DNA of 64,000 nucleotides from Pseudomonas sp. C1C7 (GTDB lineage Bacteria; Pseudomonadota; Gammaproteobacteria; Pseudomonadales; Pseudomonadaceae): NCBI RefSeq assembly GCF_013359595.1, contig NZ_JABFMP010000003.1:186001-250000 (forward strand), in the 5' to 3' direction. Of the stretch, positions 9,577-19,379 are shown piece by piece; the first letter of the stretch is position 1, and every line of letters starts with the position of its first letter. Position numbers and translations under genes: made by a program. The notes beneath the pieces were generated by a model. That model did no database searches. It saw nothing but the letters and a program-made list of their open reading frames with translations, and was not told where the DNA came from.

Positions 9577-9631
9577 GTTTTATAAACAAGATCGGTAAAC
9601 TGCGCAGAGCCTTATTCTGGAGAGTTTATTC

Positions 9632-10189
9632 ATGGTCAACAGTTGGCGTGTGCAACAAGCCGCACGAGCTATTCGCGCCGGGGCGGTGCTTGCCTACCCA
9701 ACCGAAGCTGTCTGGGGTCTGGGTTGCGACCCATGGGACGAAGAGGCAGTGGAGCGTTTGTTGCTGATCAAGGGCCGGTCTCCCGACAAGGGCCTGATTC
9801 TGGTCGCGGACAACATTCGCCAGTTCGACTTCCTGTTCGAGGACTTCCCCGAGTTATGGATGGACCGCATGGCCAGCACCTGGCCGGGGCCGAACACCTG
9901 GCTGGTGCCGCACCAGAACCTGTTGCCCGAGTGGATTACCGGTGTGCATGACACGGTGGCGCTGCGGGTCAGCGATCACCCGCAGGTGCGCGAGTTGTGC
10001 GCGCTGGTCGGGCCGCTGGTATCGACTTCCGCCAACCCACAGGGCCGTCCCGCGGCGCGCACGCGGCTTCGCGTCGAGCAGTATTTCCGCGGCGAGGTGG
10101 ATATGGTGCTGGGTGGAATGTTGGGTGGGCGCAAGAACCCGAGTGTGATCCGGGATCTGGCGACCGGCCGGGTTGTGCGCCCGGATTAA
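9632..10189 (+). CDS. tsaC: Threonylcarbamoyl-AMP synthase TsaC (YrdC/Sua5 family)
   Basis: Makes threonylcarbamoyl-AMP from threonine, bicarbonate and ATP, the first step of t6A37 tRNA modification. The 185-residue length is that of the short TsaC form without the Sua5 C-terminal domain. The core motifs are [16 protein letters not shown] (21-36), the basic [11 protein letters not shown] and the nucleotide-binding [12 protein letters not shown]. It lies 55 bp after dprA on the same strand, so co-transcription is likely. A REP pair follows the stop. Confidence 0.95.
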   Translation: MVNSWRVQQAARAIRAGAVLAYPTEAVWGLGCDPWDEEAVERLLLIKGRSPDKGLILVADNIRQFDFLFEDFPELWMDRMASTWPGPNTWLVPHQNLLPEWITGVHDTVALRVSDHPQVRELCALVGPLVSTSANPQGRPAARTRLRVEQYFRGEVDMVLGGMLGGRKNPSVIRDLATGRVVRPD

Positions 10190-10205
10190 GACCGCATCGC
10201 TGCCA

Positions 10206-10298
10206 TTCGCGAGCAAGCCCGCTCCCACATTTGATCTGCGTCGTACATAAAATCTGTGTACGCAGACAATCGAGTGTGGGAGCGGGCTTGCTCGCGAA
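10206..10298. repeat. REP pair, GTGGGAGCGGGCTTGCTC family
   Basis: Two inverted copies of the GTGGGAGCGGGCTTGCTCGC unit separated by about 45 bp, lying between the convergent stops of tsaC and qor. The same family recurs at 14954-15043 and 24544-24618. Confidence 0.9.
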
Positions 10299-10322
10299 GA
10301 GGCCCTGAAGGACACCTTAAAC

Positions 10323-11300
10323 TTAAGGCAGGAGTACCACCGACCCAGTCGTACGCCGCGCCGAAAGCTCAGTCTGCGCCTTCGCCGCATCCGCCAGCGC
10401 AAACCGCTGACTGATATCCACCGTCAACTTGCCGCTGATGATCATCTCGAACAGCTCATCGGCCATGCGCTGCAGATTCTCGGCATTGTTGGCGTAAGTC
10501 CCCAACGTCGGCCGGGTGACGTACAGCGAGCCCTTCGCCGCCAAAATCCCCAGGTTCACCCCATCCACCGCGCCGGACGCGTTACCGAAGCTCACCACCA
10601 ACCCCCGCTGCTGAACGCTGTCCAGGGACGTCAGCCAGGTGTCCTTGCCCACGCCGTCGTACACCACCTGCACCTTCTTGCCGTCGGTCAACTCCAGCAC
10701 CCGCTGCGCCACGTTTTCGTGGCTGTAATCGATGGTCGCCCAGGCGCCGTTGGCCTTGGCCAGCGCTGCTTTCTCCGGCGAGCTCACGGTACCGATCAGC
10801 TTTACACCCAAAGCCTTGGCCCACTGGCAGGCCAGGGAGCCGACACCACCGGCAGCAGCGTGGAACAGAACGGTCTCGCCACCCTTGAGTTCGTAGGTCT
10901 GACGCAGCAGGTACTGCACGGTCAGGCCCTTGAGCATGACCCCGGCGGCCTGTTCGAAGGTGATGGCGTCCGGCAGGTGCACCAGATTCGCCTCGGGCAG
11001 AACGTGCAGTTCGCTGTAGGCGCCCAGCGGGCCGCTGCCGTAGGCCACGCGATCACCGACCTTGAACCCGGTGACTTCGCTGCCGATTGCCTCGACCACG
11101 CCAGCCCCTTCCGAGCCCACGCCCGATGGCAGGGACGGTGGCGGATACAGACCGCTGCGGTAATAGGTATCGATGAAGTTCAGGCCGATGGCCTTGTTGC
11201 TCACGCGCACTTCCTTCGGTCCGGGCGCGGCGGGCTGGTAATCCACATACTCAAGCACTTCGGGGCCGCCATGGGCACGGAACTGGATACGCTTTGCCAT
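10323..11300 (-). CDS. qor: NADPH:quinone oxidoreductase, zeta-crystallin type
   Basis: Medium-chain dehydrogenase/reductase that reduces quinones with NADPH. The 325-residue protein has a GroES-like N-terminal domain and a Rossmann domain with the nucleotide loop AAAGGVGSLACQWAKALG. It lacks the cysteine-rich structural zinc lobe, as zeta-crystallin-type members do. It opens MAKRIQFRAHGGPEVLEYVD. It is transcribed away from hemF across a 170-bp intergenic region that carries an Anr-type box. The physiological quinone cannot be told from sequence. Confidence 0.93.
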   Translation of the reverse strand: MAKRIQFRAHGGPEVLEYVDYQPAAPGPKEVRVSNKAIGLNFIDTYYRSGLYPPPSLPSGVGSEGAGVVEAIGSEVTGFKVGDRVAYGSGPLGAYSELHVLPEANLVHLPDAITFEQAAGVMLKGLTVQYLLRQTYELKGGETVLFHAAAGGVGSLACQWAKALGVKLIGTVSSPEKAALAKANGAWATIDYSHENVAQRVLELTDGKKVQVVYDGVGKDTWLTSLDSVQQRGLVVSFGNASGAVDGVNLGILAAKGSLYVTRPTLGTYANNAENLQRMADELFEMIISGKLTVDISQRFALADAAKAQTELSARRTTGSVVLLP

Positions 11301-11363
11301 CTGCTCTCTCCTGAGATCGATGCTGATTGTGTAAATGCGAAGCGCCCTATCGAACTCCTAAGC

Positions 11364-11377
11364 TTGATCTTCGTCAA
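11364..11377 (+). promoter_or_regulatory. Anr/FNR-type box upstream of hemF
   Basis: TTGAT-CTTC-GTCAA matches the Anr/FNR consensus TTGAT-N4-ATCAA at nine of ten positions. It lies 94 bp ahead of the hemF ATG. In P. aeruginosa hemF is known to be controlled by Anr and Dnr, so the site fits both position and function. Confidence 0.75.
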
Positions 11378-11446
11378 CTGCGACGCGGCGAGGTGCAGTG
11401 TTATCCTGTGCAGCAATTTGCCGCCGGCTTTTAGAACGCCGTGTAG

Positions 11447-12385
<939 letters not shown>

Positions 12386-12398
12386 ACGAGGATTGTTG

Positions 12399-13220
12399 AT
12401 GGACCGCTACGTTGTTTTCGGTAATCCGATTGGCCACAGCAAGTCGCCACTGATTCACCGCTTGTTCGCTGAGCAGACCGCGCAGCAACTGGACTACAGC
12501 GCCTCGCTGGCGCCGCTCGATGGTTTTACCGACTTTGCCCGGGCGTTTTTCCTCGAGGGACGCGGCGCGAATGTGACCGTGCCATTCAAGGAAGAAGCCT
12601 TCCGCCTGGCCGATAGCCTGACCGCCCGCGCGCAACGGGCCGGTGCGGTGAACACCCTGAGCAAGCTCGCCGACGGCACCTTGCTGGGCGACAACACCGA
12701 CGGCGCGGGCCTGGTGCGCGATTTGACGGTCAATGCCGGCTTCAGCCTGGCAGGCAAACGCATTCTGCTGCTCGGTGCCGGCGGCGCGGTGCGCGGTGCG
12801 CTGGAACCCTTGCTGGCCGAACAGCCGGCGTCGGTGATCATCGCCAACCGCACCGTGGACAAGGCCGAGCTGCTGGCAGAACTGTTCAGCGACCTGGGGC
12901 CGGTATCGGCCAGCGGCTACGACTGGCTGGAGGAATCGGTCGACCTGATCATCAACGCTACGTCCGCCAGCTTGTCCGGCGACGTACCGCCGATTGCCGG
13001 CAGCCTGATCGAACCGGGCAAGACAGTCTGCTACGACATGATGTACGGCAAGGAACCTACCTCGTTCTGCCGCTGGGCCAGCGAACAGGGCGCGGCGGTG
13101 TCGATGGATGGATTGGGGATGCTGGCCGAACAGGCCGCGGAAGCCTTCTTCCTGTGGCGCGGCGTGCGCCCCGATACGGCGCCGGTACTGGCTGAATTGC
13201 GCCGCCAATTAGCCGCGTAA
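12399..13220 (+). CDS. aroE: Shikimate dehydrogenase
   Basis: NADPH-dependent reduction of 3-dehydroshikimate to shikimate in the aromatic pathway. The 273-residue protein has the substrate motif NPIGHSKSP (9-17), catalytic Lys64 ([10 protein letters not shown]) and Asp101 (GDNTDGAG). The Rossmann loop [12 protein letters not shown] follows. A TTG two codons upstream is open, but ATG 12399 with an upstream GAGGA is the better start. It is coupled to hemF and followed by a REP pair. Confidence 0.96.
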   Translation: MDRYVVFGNPIGHSKSPLIHRLFAEQTAQQLDYSASLAPLDGFTDFARAFFLEGRGANVTVPFKEEAFRLADSLTARAQRAGAVNTLSKLADGTLLGDNTDGAGLVRDLTVNAGFSLAGKRILLLGAGGAVRGALEPLLAEQPASVIIANRTVDKAELLAELFSDLGPVSASGYDWLEESVDLIINATSASLSGDVPPIAGSLIEPGKTVCYDMMYGKEPTSFCRWASEQGAAVSMDGLGMLAEQAAEAFFLWRGVRPDTAPVLAELRRQLAA

Positions 13221-13234
13221 ACACCACATAGAAA

Positions 13235-13312
13235 CCTGTAGGAGCGAGGCTTGCCCGCGAAGCTTCTGGCGTATTCAAAGACGCCTTCGCGGGCAAGCCT
13301 CGCTCCTACAGG
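13235..13312. repeat. REP pair, GTAGGAGCGAGGCTTGCC family
   Basis: A near-perfect inverted pair (22-bp arms) lies between the convergent aroE and SulP genes. It could fold into a long hairpin and act as a bidirectional transcript end. Confidence 0.9.
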
Positions 13313-13339
13313 GTGTGTGGTTAAAAAATGGGCAGCGTT

Positions 13340-14908
13340 TCAATCTTCGAAGCGAATCGGGCATTTCTCCGCCCCTTCCAGCTTGCGCAATTCCTCCACC
13401 ACCTGCGGCCGCGCCCGGCGCAGGGTCAGGCTGCGATCCTGACGCAGCAACCGGCGCGCCTCCTGATGCAGCATCTCCACCCCTGAATAGTCGATGAAGT
13501 TGATCTGCTGCGCTTCGATCACCACCCGCGCGCCGTGCATCCGTTGCAGACGCACCTGCAGGTAATGGCTGGCGCCGAAAAAGATCGAACCGCCCACCCG
13601 CAGAATGTCTTCGTCGCCATCGCGCACATGCTGTACCCGTGGTTGCGAGGTGCGCTTGAGGTAGAAGAACAGCGACGCCAGCACGCCGGCATAGATCGCC
13701 GTCTGCAATTCCAGCAGCAGCGTGGCGATGCAGGTCAGGGCCATGACCACGAATTCGGCGCGACTGACCCGCAGCAGCGCGCGAATGCCGCGATGGTCCA
13801 CCAGGCCCCAGGCAATCAGCAGAATGCTGCCAGCCATGGCCGGGATCGGGATGTGCTCGATCAACTGCGCACCGAATACCGCGAACAGCGCCACCCACAT
13901 GGCCGAAAACATCCCCGCCAGCGGTGAGCAGGCCCCGGCTTCGTAACTCAGGCCCGAGCGCGTGAAGGAACCGGCCGACAGCGATCCGGAAAAGAACGCA
14001 CCGATGATGTTGGACAAGCCCTGGGCGCGGACTTCCTGATTGGCGTCGAGCAATTGCTGCGAACGTGCCGAGATCGAGCGGGCAATCGACAGGCTGGTGA
14101 CCAGACCGAGCATGCCCACGGCCACCGCACTGGGCAGCAGGCGCAGGATCAGTTCGAGGTCCAGCGGCAACGGGCTGAAGGGCGGCAGCCGGCCGACGAA
14201 GGCGCTGACCAGCGCCACATGGCCGAACATCGACGGCCACAGCCACACCAGCAGCGAGGCCAGTACGAGGGTGATCAACAGCGTCGGCCAGCGCGGCAGC
14301 CACAGTTTGAGAAGCACGCCCACCACGACCGTCGCCAGGCCCAGTAGCAGCGAGGGCTTGTCGATTTCAGTCAGGTGCCTGAACAGCGAGATGAAGCTAT
14401 CCAGCGCGGTGGCCTGGCTTGGCAGGTCCAGCCCCATCAGGTTGGGCAACTGGCCGATGGCGATCACCACCGCCGCGCCCAGGGTGAAGCCGAGCACCAC
14501 CGAATGGGAAACGAAGTTCACCAGCGCGCCGAAGCGCAGCAGGCCCAATAGCCACTGGAAAATCCCGGCCAGGAACGTCAGCAACAGGATCAGGGTGACG
14601 TAGTCCTGGGATGCCGGCACGGCCAGAGGGCTGACGCTGACGTACAGGACAATGGAGATCGCCGCTGTAGGACCACAGATCAAATGCCACGACGAACCCC
14701 ACAGACACGCAATCAACACCGGGATGATCGCCGCGTATAAGCCGTACTCCGGTGGGAGGCCGGCAATCAGGGCGTAGGCAATGGATTGCGGCAACGCGAG
14801 AATCGCACCACTGAGGCCGACAATCAGGTCACGGCCGACACTGGCGCGGGTTTGGCGGGGCAACCAGCTGAGAAACGGGAAGAGTGAATGGCGGCTGGGA
14901 AGGGCCAT
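13340..14908 (-). CDS. SulP-family anion transporter with STAS domain
   Basis: Inner-membrane permease of the SLC26/SulP family (sulfate, bicarbonate or dicarboxylate). The 522 residues give about 10-12 membrane segments from residue 25 to 410. The family signature near TM1-3 is visible (ALPQSIAYALIAGLPPEYGLYAAI), followed by GPTAAIS. A cytoplasmic STAS domain lies at about 425-515, with INFIDYSGVEMLHQEARRLL. There is no fused carbonic anhydrase. The substrate is uncertain; the adjacent choline-sulfate genes make sulfate a reasonable but unproven guess. It is flanked by REP pairs on both sides. Confidence 0.9.
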   Translation of the reverse strand: MALPSRHSLFPFLSWLPRQTRASVGRDLIVGLSGAILALPQSIAYALIAGLPPEYGLYAAIIPVLIACLWGSSWHLICGPTAAISIVLYVSVSPLAVPASQDYVTLILLLTFLAGIFQWLLGLLRFGALVNFVSHSVVLGFTLGAAVVIAIGQLPNLMGLDLPSQATALDSFISLFRHLTEIDKPSLLLGLATVVVGVLLKLWLPRWPTLLITLVLASLLVWLWPSMFGHVALVSAFVGRLPPFSPLPLDLELILRLLPSAVAVGMLGLVTSLSIARSISARSQQLLDANQEVRAQGLSNIIGAFFSGSLSAGSFTRSGLSYEAGACSPLAGMFSAMWVALFAVFGAQLIEHIPIPAMAGSILLIAWGLVDHRGIRALLRVSRAEFVVMALTCIATLLLELQTAIYAGVLASLFFYLKRTSQPRVQHVRDGDEDILRVGGSIFFGASHYLQVRLQRMHGARVVIEAQQINFIDYSGVEMLHQEARRLLRQDRSLTLRRARPQVVEELRKLEGAEKCPIRFED

Positions 14909-14953
14909 GAAGCCTCTCGGTTGGGGTTTTGCACAGAATATCAGGAGGATTCC

Positions 14954-15043
14954 TGTGGGAGCGGGCTTGCTCGCGAATGCGGTGGGTCAGGCAGCACATT
15001 TGCCGACTGATTCACCGCATTCGCGAGCAAGCCCGCTCCCACA
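14954..15043. repeat. REP pair, GTGGGAGCGGGCTTGCTC family
   Basis: Two inverted copies extended by an ATTCGCGAGCAAGCCCGCTC arm lie between the start of the SulP gene and the stop of choX. The right arm ends 5 bp before the choX stop codon. Confidence 0.9.
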
Positions 15044-15047
15044 TTGG

Positions 15048-15965
15048 TTACAACTTGGCTTTCACAACCGGCAACGCATCCTTGCCGTCCACGGTCTTCA
15101 CGCCATCGAGCCATTTATCCAGCACTGCCGGGTTGGCCTTGATCCAAGCCTTGGCCGCATCGGCATTGCTGACTTTCTTGTTCACCACCTCGGCCATGAT
15201 GCTGTTCTCCATTTCCTGAGTGAAGCTCAGGTTGGTCAGCAGCTTGCCGACGTTCGGGCAGGCCTGTGCATAACCTTTGCGGGTCAGGGTGTGCACGGTG
15301 CCGGTGTCGCCGAAGTATTTCTCGCCGCCCTTGAGGTAGTGCATCTTGAGCTGCACGTTCATCGGGTGCGGGGTCCAGCCGAGGAAGGTCACGAACTTCT
15401 GCTTCTTCACCGCGCGGGACACCTCGGCCAGCATCGCCTGCTCGCTGGACTCGACCAGCTTCCATTGGCCCATGTCGAAATCGTTTTTCTTGATGATTTC
15501 CTGCAGGGAAATGTTCGCCGGTGCGCCCGAGCCGATGCCGTAGATCTTGTGGTCGAACTTGTCCGCGTACTTGTTCAGGTCGGCAAAGTTATGCACACCC
15601 GCGTCCCACACGTAGTCCGGGACCGCGAGGGTGAATTCGGTGCCGTCCAGGTTCTTGGCCAGTTGCGTGACATCGCCCGTGGCCACGAACTTGTCGTAGA
15701 AGCCCTGTTGCGCCGGCATCCAGTTACCCAGGAACACATCCACCTGGCCATCCTTGAGCCCGCCATAAGTGATCGGCACCGCCAGGGTGTCGACCTTGGC
15801 CTTGTAGCCCATGCCGTCCAGCAGAAACCCGGTGATGGCGTTGGTCGCGGCGATGTCGCTCCAGCCCGGATCGGCCATTTTCACCGTCTCGCATTGATCG
15901 GCGAACGCCGACGCACTGCTCAGGGCCAAAAGCCCGACCGTCAGTACTGTGGATAACCTTTGCAT
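15048..15965 (-). CDS. choX: Choline ABC transporter substrate-binding protein
   Basis: Periplasmic glycine-betaine/choline-type binding protein. The 305-residue precursor has a Sec signal (MQRLSTVLTVGLLALSSASAFA). The mature part begins DQCETVKMADPGWSDIAATN, typical of ChoX, with VPITYGGLKDGQVDVFLGNW near residue 75. The open frame extends 23 codons upstream into betC; ATG 15965 is the start that gives the signal peptide. It follows betC by 16 bp and must share an operon with it. No ABC permease or ATPase lies alongside, so it probably feeds a transporter encoded elsewhere. Confidence 0.93.
   Translation of the reverse strand: MQRLSTVLTVGLLALSSASAFADQCETVKMADPGWSDIAATNAITGFLLDGMGYKAKVDTLAVPITYGGLKDGQVDVFLGNWMPAQQGFYDKFVATGDVTQLAKNLDGTEFTLAVPDYVWDAGVHNFADLNKYADKFDHKIYGIGSGAPANISLQEIIKKNDFDMGQWKLVESSEQAMLAEVSRAVKKQKFVTFLGWTPHPMNVQLKMHYLKGGEKYFGDTGTVHTLTRKGYAQACPNVGKLLTNLSFTQEMENSIMAEVVNKKVSNADAAKAWIKANPAVLDKWLDGVKTVDGKDALPVVKAKL
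15948..15956 (+). other. Perfect DnaA box (TGTGGATAA)
   Basis: Exact consensus match within the choX signal-peptide codons, 53 bp from the next box at 16001. Confidence 0.65.
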
Positions 15966-15981
15966 GGACTTCCCCTTAACA

Positions 15982-17496
15982 TTATTGGTTTTGGCAGGGT
16001 TGTGGATAACGTGCTTTACGCTCCAGATCATCAAGGTCGATATGGTTGCGCATGTATTGCTGACTGGCGTCCACCAGTGGCTGGTGATCCCAGCTCTTCA
16101 GCTTGCCGAGGGTCAGCGCCTCGGCAACGAAACGCCGGCGTCGCTGGCTGGCGAGCACCTGCTGGTGAATCGAGGGTATGTCCCATTTGGCTCGCGCTTC
16201 GGCGAGAAATTCGTCGAACAGCTGGCGATGTTGCGGGGACTGGCTGAGTTCCTCCAGCTCCTTCGGATCGTTTTGCACATCGAAGAGTAGGCAAGGGTCG
16301 TCTTCGCTGTAGATAAATTTGTAAGGGCCACGGCGAATCATCATCAACGGGCTGATGGTGCCTTCGGCCATGTACTCGCCGAACACCTCGTCATGCCCGC
16401 CCTGCCCTTGCAGGTGCGAGACCAGCGAGCGGCCGTCCAGCGGCAGGCCTGGTTCGAGCGAGCCACCGGCAAGTTCGACGAAGGTCGGCAGCAGGTCGGC
16501 GGTGGATACCGAGGCGCTGACACGACCGGCACCGAACTGCCCTGGCGCACTTATCAACAGGGGGACCCGCGCGGCCATTTCGTACCAGTGCATTTTGTAC
16601 CAGAGGCCGCGCTCGCCGAGCATGTCGCCGTGGTCGCCGGAGAAAACGATGATGGTGTCATCGATGAGCCCGGTTTCCTCGAGGGTTTCCAGAAGTTTGC
16701 CGACGTTGCTGTCGATATAGCTGCACGCCCCGAAGTAGGCACGACGGGCATCGCGAATCTTATCCACAGGCAGCGGTTTGTCCCACAGGTCGTAGACCTT
16801 GAGCAATCGCTGGGCGTGCGGGTCGAGTTCGTGTTGAGCCGGGGTTTGCGGCAGCGGGATTTCGGCGTCGTCGTACAGATTCCAGAACGCCTTGGGAATG
16901 GTGTACGGATCATGGGGGTGAGTCATGGAAACGGTCAGGCAGAACGGCTGATCGCCGTCTTCACGAACATGGTCGAACAGGTACTGCTGGGCCTTGAACA
17001 CCACCTCTTCGTCGAAATCCAGCTGGTTGGTACGTACACAGGGACCGGCCTGTAGTACGGATGACATGTTGTGATACCAGGTCGGGCGCACGTCCGGTTC
17101 GTCCCAGTTCACCGCCCAGCCGTAGTCGGCAGGGTAAATGTCGCTGGTCAGGCGCTCTTCGTAGCCGTGCAACTGGTCCGGGCCGCAGAAATGCATCTTG
17201 CCCGATAGGGCCGTGCGATAGCCCAGCCGGCGCAGGTAATGGGCATAGGTCGGTACATCGGCGGGAAAATCCGCAGCGTTGTCGTAGGCGCCGATCTTGC
17301 TGGGCAACTGGCCGCTGACCAGGGTAAAGCGCGACGGTGCGCACAGCGGGCTGTTGCAATAAGCGGAGTCGAACACCACGCCTTGTGCGGCGAGGCGGCT
17401 CAAATTAGGCAGTTTGATTGGCGAAGGGCCATAGAAAGGCAACATTGGCGCGGCCATTTGATCGGCCATGATGAAAAGAATGTTCTTGCGCTTCAT
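15982..17496 (-). CDS. betC: Choline-sulfatase
   Basis: Hydrolyses choline-O-sulfate to choline and sulfate, supplying choline for glycine betaine synthesis and releasing sulfate. The 504-residue sulfatase has the metal site FIMADQMAAP near residue 9. The formylglycine motif is Cys52-Ala-Pro-Ser-Arg56 (NSPLCAPSRFTLVSGQ), and FSGDHGDMLGERGLW lies mid-protein. A second ATG six codons upstream is possible (17514). It is divergent from a LysR regulator and is followed by choX: the choline-sulfate utilisation module of Pseudomonas and rhizobia. The C-terminal LDDLERKARYP tail is typical of BetC. Confidence 0.95.
   Translation of the reverse strand: MKRKNILFIMADQMAAPMLPFYGPSPIKLPNLSRLAAQGVVFDSAYCNSPLCAPSRFTLVSGQLPSKIGAYDNAADFPADVPTYAHYLRRLGYRTALSGKMHFCGPDQLHGYEERLTSDIYPADYGWAVNWDEPDVRPTWYHNMSSVLQAGPCVRTNQLDFDEEVVFKAQQYLFDHVREDGDQPFCLTVSMTHPHDPYTIPKAFWNLYDDAEIPLPQTPAQHELDPHAQRLLKVYDLWDKPLPVDKIRDARRAYFGACSYIDSNVGKLLETLEETGLIDDTIIVFSGDHGDMLGERGLWYKMHWYEMAARVPLLISAPGQFGAGRVSASVSTADLLPTFVELAGGSLEPGLPLDGRSLVSHLQGQGGHDEVFGEYMAEGTISPLMMIRRGPYKFIYSEDDPCLLFDVQNDPKELEELSQSPQHRQLFDEFLAEARAKWDIPSIHQQVLASQRRRRFVAEALTLGKLKSWDHQPLVDASQQYMRNHIDLDDLERKARYPQPCQNQ
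16001..16009 (+). other. Perfect DnaA box (TGTGGATAA)
   Basis: Exact consensus match in the last codons of betC, next to the betC-choX junction. Confidence 0.65.
16760..16768 (+). other. Perfect DnaA box (TTATCCACA)
   Basis: Exact consensus match inside betC. Confidence 0.65.
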
Positions 17497-17610
17497 GTGA
17501 TCGCGGCATTCCATAGTGGATGTTTATGCGAGAGTGCTGGGGTCGAGAATGAAATCCGCCAGCTTTGCGGTAAAGCCCATGCGCGACAATGACTAGGATA
17601 AGCACAGCTT

Positions 17611-18561
17611 ATGTATGACGCCCTCGGTGACCTGTCTCTGGATTTGCTCCGTGCCTTTGAAGCGGCGGCGCGTCATCGCAGTTTCACGGCGGCGGCGGTG
17701 GAACTTGGCACCACGCAACCGGCGATCAGCCAGCAGATCAAGCGTCTGGAGGAACAACTGGCCACCCGCCTGTTCGACCGCATTTATCGCGGCATCGAAC
17801 TGACCGAGGTCGGGATGATCCTTTTCGAGCAGGTTCAGCTCGGTTTGCAGAATATCGACGCGGGATTGAGCGCGATTAGCGCGCAGCATCAACACGAGGT
17901 GCTGCAGGTGGCGACCGATTTCGCGTTCGCCGCGTACTGGCTGATGCCGCGCCTGCACCGGTTTCACGCGGCCAATCCGCAGGTCGATGTCAGCCTGGTG
18001 ACCAGCGAGCGCAGCCACAACATGCTGCGCACCGATATCGATGTGGCGGTGTTGTTCGGTGACGGGCGCTTCAAGCAGGGCGAGAGCCATTGGTTGTTCA
18101 GCGAGGAAGTTTTCCCGGTGTGCAGCCCGCAGCTGTTGAATGAACGTCCCCTGCCCTTGCCACCCAAGGCCTTGCTGGAATTCCCGCTGTTGCACCTGCG
18201 CGGTGAACACAGCAGCAACTGGTTCGACTGGAGCGGCGTGTTTCGCGAGTTGGGGATCACCTCGCCTCCCGCCCCGGGGCAGTTGCGGTTCGACAATTAC
18301 ACCCTGCTGATTCAGGCGGCGATTGGGGGTCAGGGTGTGGCGATTGGCTGGCGGCACCTTGTGGATAACTTGCTGGCGCAGGGGTTGTTGTGTCGGCCGA
18401 TAGAGGAAACCGTGATTTCGCGGTTGGGGTACTACGTGGTATTGCCGCAGCGGAAGCGGCGTGGGGCTTTGATACAGCGGTTTGTGGATTGGTTGATGGC
18501 GGAGCAGGCTGACAGTGCGCAGTCGCTCAACGGTCTCGCGCTTCCTTCGATTGCGGTTTGA
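17611..18561 (+). CDS. LysR-type regulator of choline-sulfate utilisation
   Basis: 316-residue LysR protein with an N-terminal winged helix (LDLLRAFEAAARHRSFTAAA, residues 10-29; then GTTQPAISQQIKRLEEQL) and a periplasmic-binding-like effector domain from about residue 95. It is divergent from betC across 114 bp, the usual location of the regulator of this module, so it probably controls betC-choX and itself. The inducer is presumably choline-O-sulfate or choline. A perfect DnaA box (18360-18368) lies in its coding sequence. A strong inverted repeat follows the stop. Confidence 0.9.
   Translation: MYDALGDLSLDLLRAFEAAARHRSFTAAAVELGTTQPAISQQIKRLEEQLATRLFDRIYRGIELTEVGMILFEQVQLGLQNIDAGLSAISAQHQHEVLQVATDFAFAAYWLMPRLHRFHAANPQVDVSLVTSERSHNMLRTDIDVAVLFGDGRFKQGESHWLFSEEVFPVCSPQLLNERPLPLPPKALLEFPLLHLRGEHSSNWFDWSGVFRELGITSPPAPGQLRFDNYTLLIQAAIGGQGVAIGWRHLVDNLLAQGLLCRPIEETVISRLGYYVVLPQRKRRGALIQRFVDWLMAEQADSAQSLNGLALPSIAV
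18360..18368 (+). other. Perfect DnaA box (TGTGGATAA)
   Basis: Exact consensus match inside the LysR gene; the last box of the dense origin-proximal group. Confidence 0.65.
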
Positions 18562-18566
18562 AGAGC

Positions 18567-18634
18567 AAAAGATCGCAGCCTTCGGCAGCTCCTGCACATT
18601 CCAATGCAGGAGCTGCCGAAGGCTGCGATCTTTT
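18567..18634. repeat. Long inverted repeat, GCAGCCTTCGGCAGCTCCTG family
   Basis: Arms of about 29 bp (AAAAGATCGCAGCCTTCGGC and onward) repeat in perfect inversion around a 10-bp centre between convergent LysR and oxidoreductase genes. With the A/T-rich ends it can act as a bidirectional terminator. A shorter relative is at 26051-26085. Confidence 0.88.
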
Positions 18635-18638
18635 ACAT

Positions 18639-19298
18639 TCAGGAGGCCGCCACGAAATCCACATGCTCGCCAATATGCAGATTCAACCGCAGCTCATCGG
18701 CAATGCCGGCTGCCGTACGCGCCAGGCGTTCGAGCGGCTCGGCCAGGCCCGATTCCAGGCTGCTGCTGATCTGGCTGAAATGCTCGATGGTCAATCCAGG
18801 CACGCCTCGCGGGGCATTCACCAACGTCCATTGCAATGCGCTGCTTTGCAGGGCTTCGCGGATTTCCTCGGCGGCGTGGCGTTGCAGGGGGTCGAAGGTG
18901 TCCGGATCGTCCAGCACCTCGAAGTCCCCGACCAGAATCAACCGGCTGACGCCCGCGGCCTGCATCCCGTCAATCAGCGCATCTGCCGCCAGCACCTGCT
19001 CCACCGGCCCCGGCACGATGGTTTTTTCCACGTATTCGCTGTTGAGCGGCAGCCCCGGAGAGTCCAGCAGACAGACGACCGCCGAGCTGCCAGCTACGCT
19101 CTGCTTGACCCGTTCGGCCTCGAACAGATCGCCGGTCTTGGTGCGCAGGCCCGGCCGCGGCGCAAGGGCATTGAGCTCATCGAGGATGGCGATCACTTCA
19201 TGCTGGCGCCGCAGCAGTTCAGCCATCAGCGCGCTCCCAAGGCTACTCATGGCACCATAGAGCACCACTTTGACCACCGGCGTTTCGGCATTTTTCAT
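18639..19298 (-). CDS. NAD(P)-binding oxidoreductase, SDR-like
   Basis: A 219-residue Rossmann-fold protein of the atypical SDR / NAD(P)H-binding (NmrA-like) type. The N-terminal segment VKVVLYGAMSSLGSALMAEL (9-28) carries a degenerate glycine-rich loop (GxxSSLG). RLILVGDFEVLDDPDTF lies mid-protein. No substrate can be assigned. The open frame extends 120 codons upstream over the divergent gene; ATG 19298 is preferred because it gives the normal fold start. It diverges from a DOPA-dioxygenase-like gene across 81 bp. Confidence 0.75.
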   Translation of the reverse strand: MKNAETPVVKVVLYGAMSSLGSALMAELLRRQHEVIAILDELNALAPRPGLRTKTGDLFEAERVKQSVAGSSAVVCLLDSPGLPLNSEYVEKTIVPGPVEQVLAADALIDGMQAAGVSRLILVGDFEVLDDPDTFDPLQRHAAEEIREALQSSALQWTLVNAPRGVPGLTIEHFSQISSSLESGLAEPLERLARTAAGIADELRLNLHIGEHVDFVAAS

Positions 19299-19379
19299 GG
19301 CTGAGCTCCTTGTTTGTCGCCTATAGAGGTGTGACACGCGGGAAACAACGAGGGTTCGAATCGATTCAGAGGGCTTCAG

